A stretch of DNA of 64,000 nucleotides from Thraustochytrium sp. TN22 (Eukaryota; Sar; Bigyra; Thraustochytrida; Thraustochytriidae). Shown here in pieces: positions 18,041 through 32,200 of the stretch (its first letter is position 1; each line of letters begins with the position of its first letter). The position numbers and the translations under genes were made by a program. The stretch spans positions 62,001-126,000 of the forward strand of contig JABLUY010000020.1 in the NCBI GenBank assembly GCA_013306675.1, given 5' to 3'. A model generated the notes under the pieces. That model was not told where the DNA came from and did no database searches. It was given only the letters and a program-made list of their open reading frames with translations.

Positions 18041-19783
18041 CTATTCAGGGGCCAAAGGAGGTGCGTCGGCGCTTACAGGCTCCAATTTCAAGAGCTGCTC
18101 GTGGAGCTTCGCCACGTCTTTTTGCAGGCGCGCTACAGAGGAAAAGTAGATTGTGCGCATCGTGTTGGCCTGCGAGGCGATCTGCTCGAGTCGTTGGTCC
18201 GTAATCTCTTGATTTAGCGAACTGAGACCCTGCACGAGGTTTTGATAGCTGGCGTGCAACGCGCGGTTGCTTGCCGTGGTGACGTCGATGCAGTCGCGCA
18301 CCGCGGCAAAGGCTTGTTCCTGCTGTTCCTGCTGCTGCGTCGACGAGGTAGCTTCGGCTCCCTCGCCGGGCCCTGGCAGGACAGCCCCAGCCCCAGCCCC
18401 GGCCCCGGCCCCAGCCTCAGCCACGGCCCCAGCCGCGGCCGCCACATCTGTATCCTCGGCCCGCCGCGCCGCCTTGCGAGGCCGCGAGTCGGAAGCGATA
18501 TCACTGCCGAGATCAATGGGCTGGTCCGCGAGCGCCATGGCGGTATCGATGGCTCTGCGTTGGCCCGGCACCGGCGTCTCCGTGTCGAATCGGACGCAGG
18601 GCACAGCGAGGGCGAGGCCGGCGTGCTTGCCGTCCTTGATTAGGTCCTCTTGATGGTGGAGCCGCGTTGGCAGCACGGCGAAGCACAGACGGCGGCGGCG
18701 AGTCTTGGTTCCTTCGGCGCCGGCAGCCACGCCCTTGGCCCCAGCGGCGTCGGCGCCCCCTCCGCTCGCCCCGCCCGCGGCGCCCACCGTCGCTGCCGCT
18801 GCCGCTGCCGCTGGCGTACCCGCCCCGCCCTGCTTGCGGGCCTCGTTTGACTCGTTCTTGAAGAACTCGTCCGGGAAGTGCGTCCACCGCACCTCGGGCT
18901 TGGTGAGGCGCTTCTCCACGAGCTGTGCCTCAGTCAAGCCCAAATGCGCCAGCCAGCGGTCGCGCATCTTGATGCCGCACCGCTCCGCCTCTGGTGCCGG
19001 CAGCTGGTACATGGAGCCATACAGCCAGTGGTACTCGCCGGCCTGGTCCTCCAGATATCGGCACTGGCCCTCGCCCACCGTCGAGCTCCTGACTTGCTCG
19101 CACACGCACAGATTACGCCGTCGTTTGCGCTGCGCAGGAGCAACCTGCATGACAAGCTGCTGGCCCGCAGGCCCCGGCGCCGTTGACGCGGCCTTTTCGG
19201 CCAGCGCGACCGACGCGAGCAGCTGGTCCTGCAGCAGTCGGTGCCGGTTCCCAAAGTCATTTCGATCCCTCTGGCTCGGCGCCGCTGTTGGCGCTGGTGC
19301 TGCCGCTACCGCCGCCCCCACTGCCGCGCCGGCATCCTCGTTCGATGCCAGGAGCGTCTGCAGCGGCGGCAGCGGCGGCGGCGGCGGTGGCGGCGGCGGC
19401 GGCGGCGGCGGCGGCACCCCCTCGCCCTCGGCGCCCTCCTCATTCTCCCCCTCCTGCGCGTTCAGCCCCCCGGCGCGCAGAGCCTGCACGGCCTCTTGCA
19501 GGGCTTTGGCGTCCTTTTGCCTCACGTTGCCGGCCTCCTGGCCGCCATCCTGCCGCTCTGCGGCGAGCGCCGCGTCCGCCTCGCCGGCGCCGGCCTCGCC
19601 CGCGCCGTCGGGGCCGGCCCCGCCGCCGCCGCCGCCGTCGCCGTCGCCTCCGACCGCCTCGCCGGCGGCGGCGACGCCGGCGGCGCCTTCGCCGGCCTCG
19701 CTGGCGCCCGCGCCCTCGCCCTCGCCCGCGCCTGCGCCCGCGCCCGCGCCCGCGCCCGCGCCGGCGCGCCCGCGCCGCGACAT
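18041..19783 (-). CDS. Unknown protein with proline tract, basic Cys/Trp core and C-terminal coiled coil
   Basis: This 580-residue protein is not assigned to a family. Residues 1-150 are Gly/Ala/Glu repeats. A run of at least 14 prolines lies near residue 130, where profilin or EVH1 domains could bind. The part that looks folded (about 220-335) starts with a basic patch RKRRRNLCVCEQV and continues with CRYLEDQAGEYHWLYGSMYQ, GIKMRDRWLAHLGL and EVRWTHFPDEFF. The last 90 residues, from QQQEQQEQAFAAVRDCIDVT on, are helical and probably a coiled coil. The basic stretches (KTRRRRL, RPRKAARRAE) could be nuclear localisation signals. The frame is open upstream to 19996, but the ATG at 19783 precedes the compositional change. 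It is tail-to-tail with the synergin-like gene (132 bp). Confidence 0.6.
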   Translation of the reverse strand: MSRRGRAGAGAGAGAGAGAGEGEGAGASEAGEGAAGVAAAGEAVGGDGDGGGGGGAGPDGAGEAGAGEADAALAAERQDGGQEAGNVRQKDAKALQEAVQALRAGGLNAQEGENEEGAEGEGVPPPPPPPPPPPPPPLPPLQTLLASNEDAGAAVGAAVAAAPAPTAAPSQRDRNDFGNRHRLLQDQLLASVALAEKAASTAPGPAGQQLVMQVAPAQRKRRRNLCVCEQVRSSTVGEGQCRYLEDQAGEYHWLYGSMYQLPAPEAERCGIKMRDRWLAHLGLTEAQLVEKRLTKPEVRWTHFPDEFFKNESNEARKQGGAGTPAAAAAAATVGAAGGASGGGADAAGAKGVAAGAEGTKTRRRRLCFAVLPTRLHHQEDLIKDGKHAGLALAVPCVRFDTETPVPGQRRAIDTAMALADQPIDLGSDIASDSRPRKAARRAEDTDVAAAAGAVAEAGAGAGAGAGAVLPGPGEGAEATSSTQQQEQQEQAFAAVRDCIDVTTASNRALHASYQNLVQGLSSLNQEITDQRLEQIASQANTMRTIYFSSVARLQKDVAKLHEQLLKLEPVSADAPPLAPE

Positions 19784-20241
19784 GCCTCTCGATGATCGAA
19801 GTCTGCCGCGCCGCAGCCGCCGCCGGGCGCGCCTTGGTTTCCCCGCGGGGGCACGCTGGGCTTCCTTGTTCATCCGAGGTCCCCGTTCGCCTCGTCGAGC
19901 CTGCTGCGGCTGACGGCGCCGGGGATACCAGAGTCCGGTACCGCTCCCTGGGAAAAACTGGCGGCTGTCGTTAGACCTTTGACCTCTGGAGGACATCGCG
20001 GAGGCGGCCGTGGCGGCGCGGTACGAGCTCGGGCAGCTCTCTCAGGGGCGAGCGGTCGACGAGAGGGCAATTGGCCAGGCAGTGGGCTGTCCTTCGGAGC
20101 GGGTCTGCCAAGGGCGGGGCGCACGGGCCGGGGATTTGACGTGAGGTGGCGGCATGTCCTTGCCGAATCTGGCGAAAGTCGCGTCACGATTTCAAGCTCA
20201 GGACTCAGGAGAAGTCTCTCTGATAGCTTAGCTAGCGAAGG
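19784..20241. other. Intergenic region between two minus-strand genes
   Basis: This is the upstream flank of the unknown protein gene and the 3' flank of the HYDIN-like gene. A CTAG-rich segment (TAGCTTAGCTAGCGAAGGCTAG) lies at 20225-20246, across the stop codon of the HYDIN-like gene. No coding signal is seen. Confidence 0.4.
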
Positions 20242-23200
20242 CTAGGCAGCGCCACCACTGCCACCGCCGCCAGTGCCAGAGCTGTCGCTGGAGTCGCCAA
20301 AGAAGAGCGCGCGCCAGTGAGCGTCTGTAAATGTGTAGGCGGCAGGCTGGAGCTGGGCATCATGGGCACGGCCGTTGCGCTCCATGCGCAACGGAGCGCG
20401 GTTCTGATGCCACTTGGGCGCCACGTTATAGGCTGAGGTCTCTGAGACCAAAGGCGCGGGTCGCGCGAGAGCGTTGTGCAGGCTCTGGGCGGCGGACTCC
20501 AGCGCGGGCTCCACAGGCGCGAGCAGATGGTCCAGCCCGAAGCTGGGAAGCCGCACGATGGGCTGTACAACGCGGTGCAGGTGCTCGTCCTCGACGTCGT
20601 CGGAGCGATGCTCGAGCATGGGCAAGCGCTCCTCGTCCAGGATGCGCTGCAGCTCGGCAGAGAGCGCGATTCTGTCGCCAACGCTGTCGACACGAACCTT
20701 CCAACCGTAAGGGTTCGTCGTGAGCGCATCGGCGCTCGGGACGAGGTCCACCCAGAGCGCGTGCGGCCCATCCTCCCGCAAGGTGAGAAGCACGTTGACC
20801 GTGGCGTCCTGACCAGGGAGCAGCGAGAGCTGCGGCGGTGCGAGCTTGAGCGCGCCAGCGTCCGACTCGCGCGGGACGAGCTTGAGATCGAGCGCGACGT
20901 CGCCTGTGTTGGCCACGTGAAGGTAGGTGGCCTGACGAATGTGCGTAGCAATGCGGCCAAAGTCGAGCGTAGGGGAAAACGCAAGGTCCACGCGACCGCC
21001 CATGCCCACGAGGCGCACGCTCTCCTCAAGGAGCCTTCGCGCGGCGGGACATTCCGAGGCTTTCCCTTGGCCCGCCGCTGGCGCTGGCGCTGGCGCTGGC
21101 GGTTGCGTGTTTGGGTCGCGGTCGAAAGCCCTTACCATGAGCGCGGCCTCATAGGTCTGCTCGAGCACCGGGGAGAAGCGCACATCGACCGACCGGGAAG
21201 CGCGGCCCTTGAGCGCAAATTGCGTTGTGCTGGCCTGGAAGCCATCGTTGTCGCCTACCGCCTCGAGCTGCACGTACATGGGAAGCGCGCTCGTGTTGCG
21301 CAGCACGAGCGCCTCGGAGGCGCTGAGTCGTGTCCCGACGAATCCAAAGTCGACGCAGGCAGCCGGCTTGAGTTTGATGCGCGCTTCGACGCCAGACCCG
21401 CTGAGCTGGATCACAAAGACTAATTTGTCAACCTGAATCTCCATCGTCGCCTCATAGACCGCCTCCACCCGCGGCTTGAAGAGCACTGGAACCCAGAACG
21501 GCTCCGAGACCGACACCTTGATCGGGTTCGCAAGCGTGGTGTAAAAAGCGGCGTCGCTGAAGGATATGCGCGCCTCGACCGGGTCCTCCGTCGCGTTTTC
21601 CAGGCGTAGGCCGGCCTCCTGCGTCCCACCAAGGAAGACGGCGTCCGGGAAGCGCACTGGCGTCAGGCTTGCCGCGCGGAAGACGTGCTCCATGGTCTTG
21701 ACCCGGACCGGGAGAATGGCCTCTGGCAGCGCGCCGTGCAGGAAGCTGATGCGCACCGCAACCGGATTATGTGCCGAGTCAAAGGGCACGGGAAAGTTGC
21801 AACGCAGCTTGATGGCCACCGGTTCGCCAGCTTCCAAAATGCCTTCCTTGCGTGTGAGCGAGAAGTGCGCGTTGTAGTTCTCCGTGGAGTGCGGATGCTT
21901 ATGCACGTGGATCTGCGCCTTAAACGGGATGCGCAGCTTGCTGTTTGTCGACAGCACAAAGGACCGGGACACCGGTTGCCGCGTCAGAACCGATCCGAAC
22001 ACGAGGTGCGCCACCACCAGCGCACGATCTTCCTCCGATAGCCCAGCCGTCTGGTCCCCGCTCCCCTCTGGCGCGCTCAGGTCGCGAATTCGCACCTGGT
22101 CGCGCTCTTCGCCAGTTTTGACCGCATCTGGCAGCTCCACGCGCACGCGAGGCAGGTCCAGGTTGTACATGACGTCGATGCGGAACGGGGGCAGGTTGCC
22201 CGGCCGAAGGAGAAAGAGCGGGATCGTCGAGGGCGCTGGCGCAGGCGGCTGCGCAAGGATGAGTGCACGGAACTTGGCCGCGCTCGCCTTGGTCGGCACG
22301 CCCTTGCCATCGAGCCAGGCCTCTGGCACGGCGAGCCGCAGGACCACCGCCTCCTCGGAGTCGCCCGCGACTAGTTCCGCCTGCGAGAGCGCGAGGTGGC
22401 CCATTGCGTGCGTCGTGGGCTCCCGAGGAGCTGCGCCCAGCGCGCCCTCGCGGTCGCCGCGAAGAATGCCCCCGCAGCCAAACGGCGGCGGCCAGCGGGA
22501 GTCCCAACGGGGCTCGTCGAAAAGCAGCTTCAGAGGGACGTCCATCTCGCCCCTGCGACGCAGCGCCAGCGAGAACGTCGGCGTCTCGCCCATGAGCCAC
22601 GGCCCAAAATGCACGCGGCTCGTCAGCTGGTCCATCTGCAAGTCGAACGCCTGACCCTCGGCGCGGAGCTCGACCTCTCGGGCTCCGCCGCCAAGGCCGC
22701 GCGTCTGGTTCGTGTCGAGGTGCAGCCGCGCGGCGACCGCACCGCGAAAGCGTGGCGCGAACGCGAGAGTGAGCTCCAGGACGCTGCCCGGCGCCAGCAC
22801 GCCAAAGCCTTTCATCAGGGGTTGCTCAATGCCCTCGCCGTGCCCGCAGCCCTCGTGGCTAAGCATTGCGCCCAAGCCCTTGGCGTACTCCTCCGCCTCC
22901 TCAGCGGCCTCTCCGGCGTCGCCAACGGCCAGCTCAAGGCGCGCAGGCACGGGGCGGTCGCGCAAGGTCGACTTGGGGCGCCGCCAGCCCAGAAAGAGCA
23001 CCTGCTCGTGGTTCTCGCGCGACTCGTACTCGATCCGAGGCCGCACGTGTAGCATGCCCGTGCCGGTGTTGCGCAGCACAATCGGCACGCACACGCACGC
23101 GTTGAGCTGGCAGCTGCCAAAGTCGAGGACGCCCTGGCCGTCCAAGTTTGTGGCTAGCTCTGGCCGGCCCACCGAAGCGTATCCGCGTAAACGCACGTCG

Positions 23201-26200
23201 CAAGACGCCGTCGTCTCGTTGAAGACCTCGATGTCCACCTCGTGCCAGTTGTCCACGTCCTCATCGTCTGTGAGGAACTGCACGCATAGCTCCACCGACG
23301 CGCCAGCTGGGAGGCGGCCCTTTGCAGGGGAGACCTGCCACGCCTGGTCTGGCCGCGACACGCGCGCGGAGAAGTCAATGTCCAAGTCCGTACCATTGAG
23401 AATGCGGCGCACATCGGAGCAGGCCTGGCCGGGTGGCACGCGACCCAGCGCAAAGTTTGACGTGCGTGAGAGCCGAAGGCGATTGTTAATGGCCTCCATG
23501 TCCAGCGGCAGCGCGAGGCCGAAGGGCCCAACGTCGACCTCGCCGTAGGACCGGGCGCCACCCACGCCGCTGCGCGTCGAAATCGTGCGCGTCGTCAACT
23601 CGAGAGTCTCGAGGCCCTCATGGCGTGGAATGACCAGGACCTTGCCCTGCAAGGGGCCCTGTGTCGAAGGGTTGAATCCGATGCTTATGCGCAAGGTCCC
23701 GTGGCCCTCAATCGTGTAGACTGTCCGGCAGTCGCCTCGTGCCTCATGCCCCGCCTTCTCGTGCCGTGCCTCGATCTCGTACTGTGGCAAGGCCGCCTCA
23801 GCGGCCGTACCTAAGATGACGAAGCTCACTGTTTCGCTGAGCTGCGCGGGTTCGAGGGAGAGCTCGATCGGCGACGCCAGTGCGCCATCGTTGAGCACGG
23901 TCATGGTGTGCGTGGTGATAAAGCCCACACCGATGGAACGCAGCTGCGCGGGCGGCGAGTCCACACGCAGCGCGAGCTCTCCGCCGGCGCCGGTGACCGG
24001 GATCTCCAAGGCTGACCCGGCCGTGCCGGCGAGCGTCACCTTGAGACGTCCCACAAAGGACTCTTCCGAGGATGGCGCGAAGCCGACATGGACGTGAGCG
24101 TGCTCTCCTGGCTGCAGGCGCAACTTTCGACGCCCCTGCAGCGCGCAGCCGGGGTCCTTGCTGCTGGCGGTCATGCTCAAGGCAGCGCTCAGGTCGTCAT
24201 CCTTGGCGTTGGACGACGACCGCCTGCCAAGCGCCTGGTTGGCCATCGCGCGGCTCAGCTCCAGCGCCTCGCCGGTGAGCGCGCTTGACTCCTCGGCTTT
24301 GGCGAATCGCCGCTCCATCTGCAGCTCGATGTCGCGTCGACGAACCTCCTCGGCATCAAAGCAAACGGCGAAGATCTTGGCCGCCAGGTCCGTTCGCACA
24401 CGTAGGTCCAAGTCCAGCTTGCCGTCGTTGTGCAGTTCCAGATGCTGCCAGGCCGTCGGGCAGCCCAGGTGGATGGGGCGCGTGCCGAAAGCAATCCCTG
24501 TGGCGCCTGCGTCGATCTCGTCGGGTCCGCCACGCAGGGTCCAACGGAGGCGGCCTCGCGCGCCTTCGCCAAGCAAAATGATCTCAAAGGGGGCCTGACC
24601 GGCCCACTCAACGAGTACCACACCTCGGCAATCGACCAGGTCTTCGTCATCCTGAAGCGTGTCGCTGGTGGGGCGAAACGTCACGGTCACCAACTGATCA
24701 TCCTTGGCAGGAATCTCGCCGCGATCCACGTCGAGCTTGAAGAGGCCTTCGCCCTCTGCGAGGCGCGCTGACCAGCTGACTGCGCAGTTGCCAGCTGACT
24801 GAAGCTCGAAGGAGGCGCTGACCGCATCCCCGTCGATCTGGCAACGCCCAAAGTTTAGGGTGCTCGCTAGGCAGAGGAGGCGCGGCTGGCCCGTGGTGGC
24901 CGCGAAAGCAATCTGCTCGCGCAACTCGCTGCCAGCCCCTGACGCGCTCCCCGTGGGCCGGAAGACAACGTCCGCGAGCAGCTGGTGAAATCCTTCGAGG
25001 CGGGCGCAAAAGACCACGTCCACGGCCATGCGCTCGCCTGGCGCAAGCCGGCCTGCGAGCGGGTGCACGCGAAAGCTCACGTCGTCCGGTGACACGTTCA
25101 GGTCGCGCTGCTCCGGCTGCACGAGGAACTCCACATCCACCGTGCCTTGATTCACCAGCGTGCAGGCGCCCTTGCGCACGAATTCGTGGCCAACGATGCA
25201 GACACCAAAGTAGCTAAGCAGCGGGCTTTGCGCCTCGTTCGGTACCAAGGAGTTTTGCTGCTCCTGCTGCGGTCGCCGCTGCTGCGCGGCGGACGAAGGC
25301 CGGAGTGCGCCTCCCTCTGGGAGCTCCACGCGCGCCGCCAACGTACCCACCATGGCGCGCAGACGACCGCTCCACGTTTTGCCCGGGATCTGGTCCACGG
25401 CCAAGCTCCAGGTGGCGAGAAAGGTCTTCGCCTCCTCGCCCAGGCCCTCCAGGTCCTCATCGCCGTAGGCCTCGAGCACCAGCGTCGCCGCCTCGTCTGG
25501 AGCGAGTGTCACGTGGACCGGGCCCAGCGCAAAGGCTTGGGCGCGAACGAAATCGGGTTGATCCGGGTCCGGAGGCGCCTCCTCGCGGTCATCGTTCCTA
25601 TCGCTCGAGTTAGTGTGCCTGCCCTGGAGGGCGTTCCGCACTACCTCCATGCCACGCACGTGCATCGCGGAGTCCTCGCGATCGGGCTGGTGGTCCCCGC
25701 TCTCGGCCTCATCTGACGTGCTCTTGTCGGTGAGTGCGGCCGGAGTGAGAGTGGCCCCTGACGTTGGGCCAGACCACATTGAGAGCACCTTGTTCGCGAC
25801 GGTCTTGCGATGGCCGTCCAGCTTGCGGTTGTGCAGGAGGAGCTTGGCGCGGATCACGACCTCCGTGAGACCGGTATTGCGGACTTGAATGCCGCGCTGC
25901 ACCCGCGCGTGGCGCAAAATGACGCCAAAGTCCGCGTCGCGGTCCTCCGGAATTTGCACCTGCGGCGCGACGACACGTCCGCGCAGGCGAAGGTCCAGCC
26001 TGCCGCCGTCCGAGACCAGAGGGATCGAGAAGTCGACCAGATCACACTCGTGCGGCACGACGCGAACCAGAACATCGGCGGTTTCGCCCGGCTCCAGGGT
26101 GCCGCTCTCCGGGGTCAGCGAGACGCTCAAGAAGCTGGGCGGCGTGAGCTCCTCTGGGATGCGGAACTCGCAATACACATTGCCCTCGTTGCGAAGCTTG

Positions 26201-29200
26201 AAGCGCGCCTCGGACGCACAGTGAAGCGTGAGGAGACCCATATCGCGGTCCTGGTCGGCGGCCGTCAGGACGACACGACCGACAGCGGCGCTCACAGGCA
26301 CGGGCGTGGTCGTCCAGCTGCCACCCGGCACGAGCTGCCAGCGCACGAGGATGGTTGCGTTGAGCGTCTCAGCGTCACCCAGGAGCTGCTTGGCCTCCGC
26401 CGTCAAGGAACAGGTCACGAGGACCGCCTCGCTGCCGCCGGAAGCCCCCAGGAGGAAGCTTTCTTGGCTGAGGCGAAAGTGCGGCGAGCTGCAGCTCACC
26501 TGGGCCTCGGCCTTGAGCTTGCCCGTGTTCGCCAGCACGAGCTTGAGACTCACCTCGCGGCCCACTTTGACGGCCGGGAGCCGAACCATTGCGGGGCTCG
26601 CGCTAACGTGCGCCACGGCGCCCGTGCCCGCTAGCTTGATTTCCCGGCGCCCGAAGATGTCCTCCAAAGCGAGCTGCGCGTGGTACTCGGTGCCCGCCAG
26701 CGCCGGGCGAAAGCGGATCGGCACGGCCACCACGGCACCGGGCTGGACCACGACTTCGCCGTCCGGGATCTCAAAGCTCGTGCTGTTGCATCGCACAAAT
26801 CGAAAGCCCTGCGGCTGCAAGCTCTCGTTCGTGATCGTGACATTCAGTGGCGTGCCCTCCGGAGTCACGCCCGGCGGATAGTGTTCTGCCGCGGCCGTCG
26901 GCTTAAAGGTGAGACTGGTCGGCGCGACCTTGAGCCTGCGAACGGCGACGCCCTCGAGGCGAGTTCTCGAAATTGCTCCGCTTACGTGCTCCAGCTCAAT
27001 GTCGCCCAGACCGAGGTCCATCGCCATGTCGGACACCTGCCACGGCGCAAAGTGCAGCGACACTGGGATGGACACGGGGACGCCGACTTCTGCCACGAAG
27101 TCCACGCGAAAGATGAAGCAGTCGCCCGTTTTGAGCGGAGGTAGCTCCGGGAGCGTCACATCCGTATACGTGTCGAGAGGGGTCTGCATGTCCAGTCGCA
27201 CCAGGGCCCCGGCCCCGAGCCCCTGCAAGAAGCGCTGAACGGCAGCATCGGCGTGCTCGTCCATGACAGCCTTAGCCTTCTCCGGTTTGAGGAGGCTCGA
27301 GGAGGAGCCAAGGAGTGAGCCCGAGGGCTGCTTCGTGGACCGCGTGATGATCAGCATGGAGCCTTGGCTCTCGTGGGACGTGCGCTTCATCGAGGCGAGC
27401 AACGACTTTCGGGAGCTGTTCGCGCGGGACGGCGCGCGTATCGCTGAGAACTGTCTGCGCGACCCGCGCATCGAGTGGTCGACGGCGTGGAGGGACGGTT
27501 TGCTTCGCACCATGAACGAGCCCATTGCCTGCACTGGTGCGAAGCGTCCGGTGCGAAGCTTGCTGCGGCCTGGCATCTTCGCGCGAAGACGCTGCAGCAC
27601 TTGGCGCCGCTCGGCCCGTAGCCGTGACCAGCCGTGCGGTTTCTCCACGAAGCTAAGAGGCCGCCTCGCCTTGGAGACCGACGGCACCATGCCTGCAAAG
27701 TGCAAGCGGAAGCGCCGGGCCTGCCATGCCAGCTCGTGAGGGCCTGAATAGTTCACCCGAGTGAGCTGCAGCGGGAGTGTGCCTGTGTTGATGACAGTAA
27801 TGAAGGTGGAGGTCCTCGTGGCGAAAGGACGCGGCCCGAAAGCCACCTCGCCAGTCAGGCCGGCGCTCAGCTGGACGCTGGCCTCGCCAGCGACCCCGCG
27901 CAGGGAAAAGACGAGCGGCTTGCCGTTCGCCATGCAGGTGAGCTCCTGCAAGAAGGAGCCGCTCGCCCTGGGCTCGAAAGCGAGCACCACGTCCTTGGTC
28001 TCGCCTGGTTCCAGCGTGAGGCTGGCGGGGACGGCGGAGAAAGGAGGCGCGACTGAGAAGGACAGGTCCTGTGGCGTGGTGCCCTTGTTGCAGAGTCGCC
28101 ACGTTCGCTTTGCGCGGGCGCCACGGGTGAGCGCGCCAAAGTTGAAGATTTCTTCCGGGTCCGGAAGGCCCTGGATCGCCTCAATAAAGGCATGTCCCAC
28201 CAGGGTAACCTCCATCTCTGTCACCTCGCGCTCTGAGTCCTCAGCGTTCCTCGCAGGCCGCGCCGCCTCCAGCGTGATGACAGCGCGCTCGCGCAGCTTC
28301 GTCTGGGACGCTGGGTGGAATTCGACGGGGAGGAGGCGCGCCTCAAAGGGCCGCAGGCGTCCGCGGGCCTCGGATTCTGCGAGAACGAAGGGCTCGAAGC
28401 CGAGATCGTGCTCGAGTAGCGGCATACGCACCTCGTATCGTGCCGCGTAGGCGCTCCAGTTGCGCAAGATGAGCCAACGTCGACGCACAACGCCCGCCGC
28501 GCACGCACCAAAGTCGACGACGGCGGTCTTGCCCGCGCGGGGCAGGGCTTCGGCACGGAGCGGCCCGTGGCGCTGAACCACGAGGCTCGAAAGTCGCGTC
28601 ACCGGGCCATCCGAGCCCTCGCGGTGCACGAGCGCCACGAAGCCGAACCCGCACGGCGCCGAGCAGGGTGCCATCTCGGAGATGTCCACACGAGGAAGGT
28701 TCTCGAGGCTCGCGCTCAGACCCGGCGTGCAGATGGCCGTCTCGTCGACGCTGGCGAGCTCCAGCGCCGCGTCGTCCGCGCCTTCGCCTTTTAGAGAACT
28801 TACAACGGTCGACAGCGACGGCGTCTGCAACTTGAGCACTCCGGTCTCGTCACATGTGGAGCTCGAGCCGCCGTCCTCGGCCGTGGTCCAGAGTATACGG
28901 GTTCCGAAAAGGGCCGAATCGCCCTCGGAGACCTCCACGGGTTCGTCGCAGAGCTGGCAGAGCTCGGTGGCGTGCCTGGACACGCTGCCGAGGCGGCGCG
29001 CAAAGCCCAGCGAGCCACCAGCAGGACCGAAGAAGCTGCCGGGTCTGGAGTCGTCCAGCCACGCGCGCAGCTGCGCGACGCGGTTGAGGTCGTACCTGAT
29101 CGGCACACTGTGTGCCTGTGGAGCCGCCACGATAGCCACGAGCTCCAGCAGGCCGGCGGGTCCGGCTGCGGCGTAGGTGGCGGGCGTCGGCTTGAGCACA

Positions 29201-32200
29201 CGCACGCCGAGGAGCGAGCGATAGACACCGCGACACTGGCCCGGGTTGAAGGCGATCTCAACGTCAGCGACCTCGAGGGGCTCTATCGTGACGGCATCGC
29301 GCGTGTCCGAGCCAACAGATGCGGAAAACCCCTCCGCCAGCGGCAGGAGGATGACTTCCACCTGATAGGGCGAGTGGTTGACAAGGGGCGCGCGCAGGAC
29401 AAGTGACTCGGCAGAGGGCAGATGCGCGCCGAAGAAGGTGCGTGGCTCGAGCGCAAACTCCACTGCGCGACCGACGAAGCCAAAAAGCCGAATGGACAGC
29501 GGCGTGCGCAGAATCGCGGCAGACACCTCGAGGAAGACCTCGAAGGGTCCGCTCCAGTCGCCGGGCCCGGAAGCCTCAAGATCCACGACGGCGATGTTTT
29601 CCGCAGCAACTTCGATCAGACTCGGAAAGCCCTTGACCCACGGGCAGCCCTCCAGCTGGAAGCCAGCTAGGATGCCTTCGGACGAAATGTTCTCCAGCAC
29701 GAACTTGCGACGGACAATTTGGAACGGGTCAATCAGCCCAAAGTCGACAGCCAGCGCTCCGGAGCCGTCCATGTCAACGGACTCCCAGTCGTATGAGACC
29801 TTGAGCGCTTTCGTCTCCACCTCATCGTCGAACTGGTCTTCGCCCTCGCCCTCGAGCTCCAGATCGATACCGCTTCCGTCGCTGTCTGCGTCGTCCAAGG
29901 GGAAGTGGGTCTCTAGCTTGTCGTCCGCACCGCTGAGGTCGGCGCGAGTGAAGCTCTTGTTGACGGCCTTGCGCGCGAGCTCCTCGACGAAGGGAACCTG
30001 TTCTTCGGGGCGATCCCCAGGGCGATCGTACAGGAACTGCCTGCGCGTCTTAAATCCGCCCACGCCCGTCATCAGCTTGCGTACCTGGCTCCACTGTCGT
30101 GTCACGGCTCGCCCACCAGTGGCCTCGCCGTCGCCCTGCTCGCTCGAGTGCGAGGCGCTGGAAGCAATCCCGTCCAGGTTGTTGACCGAGTAGTCGCGGG
30201 GCGCCGCGGCCAGGAGCGCGCTTACGGTGGGCTGCGCGTCGAGGCGCATGGCGCGCAGGGTGCTGTTCCGCTTCTTTAGCACGGAGGGCAGAGCCTGATT
30301 TTGGTCCGTCGGGTCCGCAACGTAGACAAGCCTCTCGCGTGGCGTGAGAAGGCGCGCATGGAGAGGCACGCCGCAAAACGCGTTCACCTCGAGCTGGTGC
30401 TCCTCGAAAGTACTGGTCTTCAAGCGTAAAATGGCCGTGTGGCGCCCCGTAACCTCGCCCGGAGCAAAGTGAATCGGCACGAGCGCCTCTTGAAACTTGA
30501 AGACGCTCAGCGCGCTCGCATCAACCGCAAATGTGGAGGTCGCCCCAAAGCTCTCAAAGGTGTCTTGTGCCTCTTCATTCTCGCAAGAAGACGACGCCAT
30601 CTCCAGGGTCAGGTCGACCTGCTCCGCGCACAGGTTTGAAATGGCCGCAACCAGCATGGTCTGCTGGCCAGGAGGCACCCAGATGGAGCGGCGCTGTATG
30701 GTGGAGATCTCAACAACGGGCCCGCGAAATGCTCGGAGCTGGGTGGTGCCCAGTACTGCGCCCGCAAAGTCCTGAATGCGCACTTCGCCGTGAACGTGCG
30801 ATGAGCGCTCGGGGTGCTTGTGCGGGCGGAAGGTGATGGAAATGGTCTGGCTCGTTTCCTTGGGCGAAAAGCGCAGCAGAGCGGGGTTGGCCACGAAGAC
30901 CTCAGGCGGGTCCAGCATGACAAAGACACTGAGCTCTTTGGTTGGCGCGACGCTCGTCTGTACGTTGACGGTGCGCACCTCCTCCGTCATGGAGTGCTCG
31001 AAGCTGATCTCCGCGAGCTCGAAGATGAGACGGAGCTTCGACCCGCTAGACGCCTCCACGCCGTCCGCGCCGGAGTAGATTGAAGCCATGAGCGACAGGG
31101 TCGAGTTCCCATGTGTCTGTGCGCTCCGTTTCTTTGATAGCCGGTTCGAGGCGGCAACGAAGTAGTTGGTGGCGTCGTCGCCATCTTCGTTCAGGAAAAA
31201 GTCTTCCTCATCCCCGTCCTCCTCGTCGTCATCGGAATCGAGTCCAGACAGTCCATGTTCCAGCGCGGCGGACCCTGACCCGCCACTGATGCTCACGTGG
31301 AAATCTGAGCTGTTCGCACCCTCTAGGGCAGGTGCCGCACCGGATCGAAGGAAGGCCGCCGCCGCCCGGACCTTGGCGAAAGCTGCCGGTGAAGCTCGCA
31401 ACATGGCTCTGCGAGTGAGTTGGCACGCCTTCCGCACCATGGACCGGCGCCGGATGAAGCTGGGGAAGAATGGGTGCAGCACAATGGACACCACCGAGTA
31501 GTACGGCACGCCCGTAGACGTGTACCCTGAAGGGGCAGGAAGGACGCTCTCCGGAGAGCGAAAGAATGGATGGCCCGCGTTGCTATACAGAATTGGCCGC
31601 TCCGCATGCGAGACGCGCTCGTCAGTCGCGTAGGCGAATCGACCTGTTGAGGTGCAGGCCACGGGTCGCTTCCGGAGCGGCGCGGCTGCTCCATAGAGCG
31701 GCGCGCCGGTGCTGCGTGCATAGCGGCGCGGCTCTGGCGGCAAGTTGCAGGGAGGCGCGTAGACGACCTTGTCGTTGTCAAGGAGGCCTGCAGGGATTGG
31801 GTTAGACCGTGCCATGGACGTTCCAGTTTCGTCCCGGTCCGTGCCCCACATTTCCAGGTCCTGGTCGTCTTCTAGAACCTCCAAGACGACCACGGTCGCG
31901 CACATGACCTCCCTGGCATGGCCTTGGGGCGATGTGCACTCGCTGGCAAGACGGAAGCGGATCTCGAGACGATCCTCTTCCTTCCAGCGTCCAGGTACTG
32001 CCTGGGATGCAGTTAAACCCGCGCCGTCCTCGGCGGCGGCGGCCTTTGTCCCCTCGTCACCGGCTGCGGCGAAGCCTTCACCATCATCTTGTCGCGGGCT
32101 GCTTCCGCCGTCGCTCCAGCTCATACCTTCTGCATCGAAACCGGCGCTACTCACGCTCGCGCCGTCGTCGCTGCTGTCCAGGCTGCCTCTGGAGCGGTCG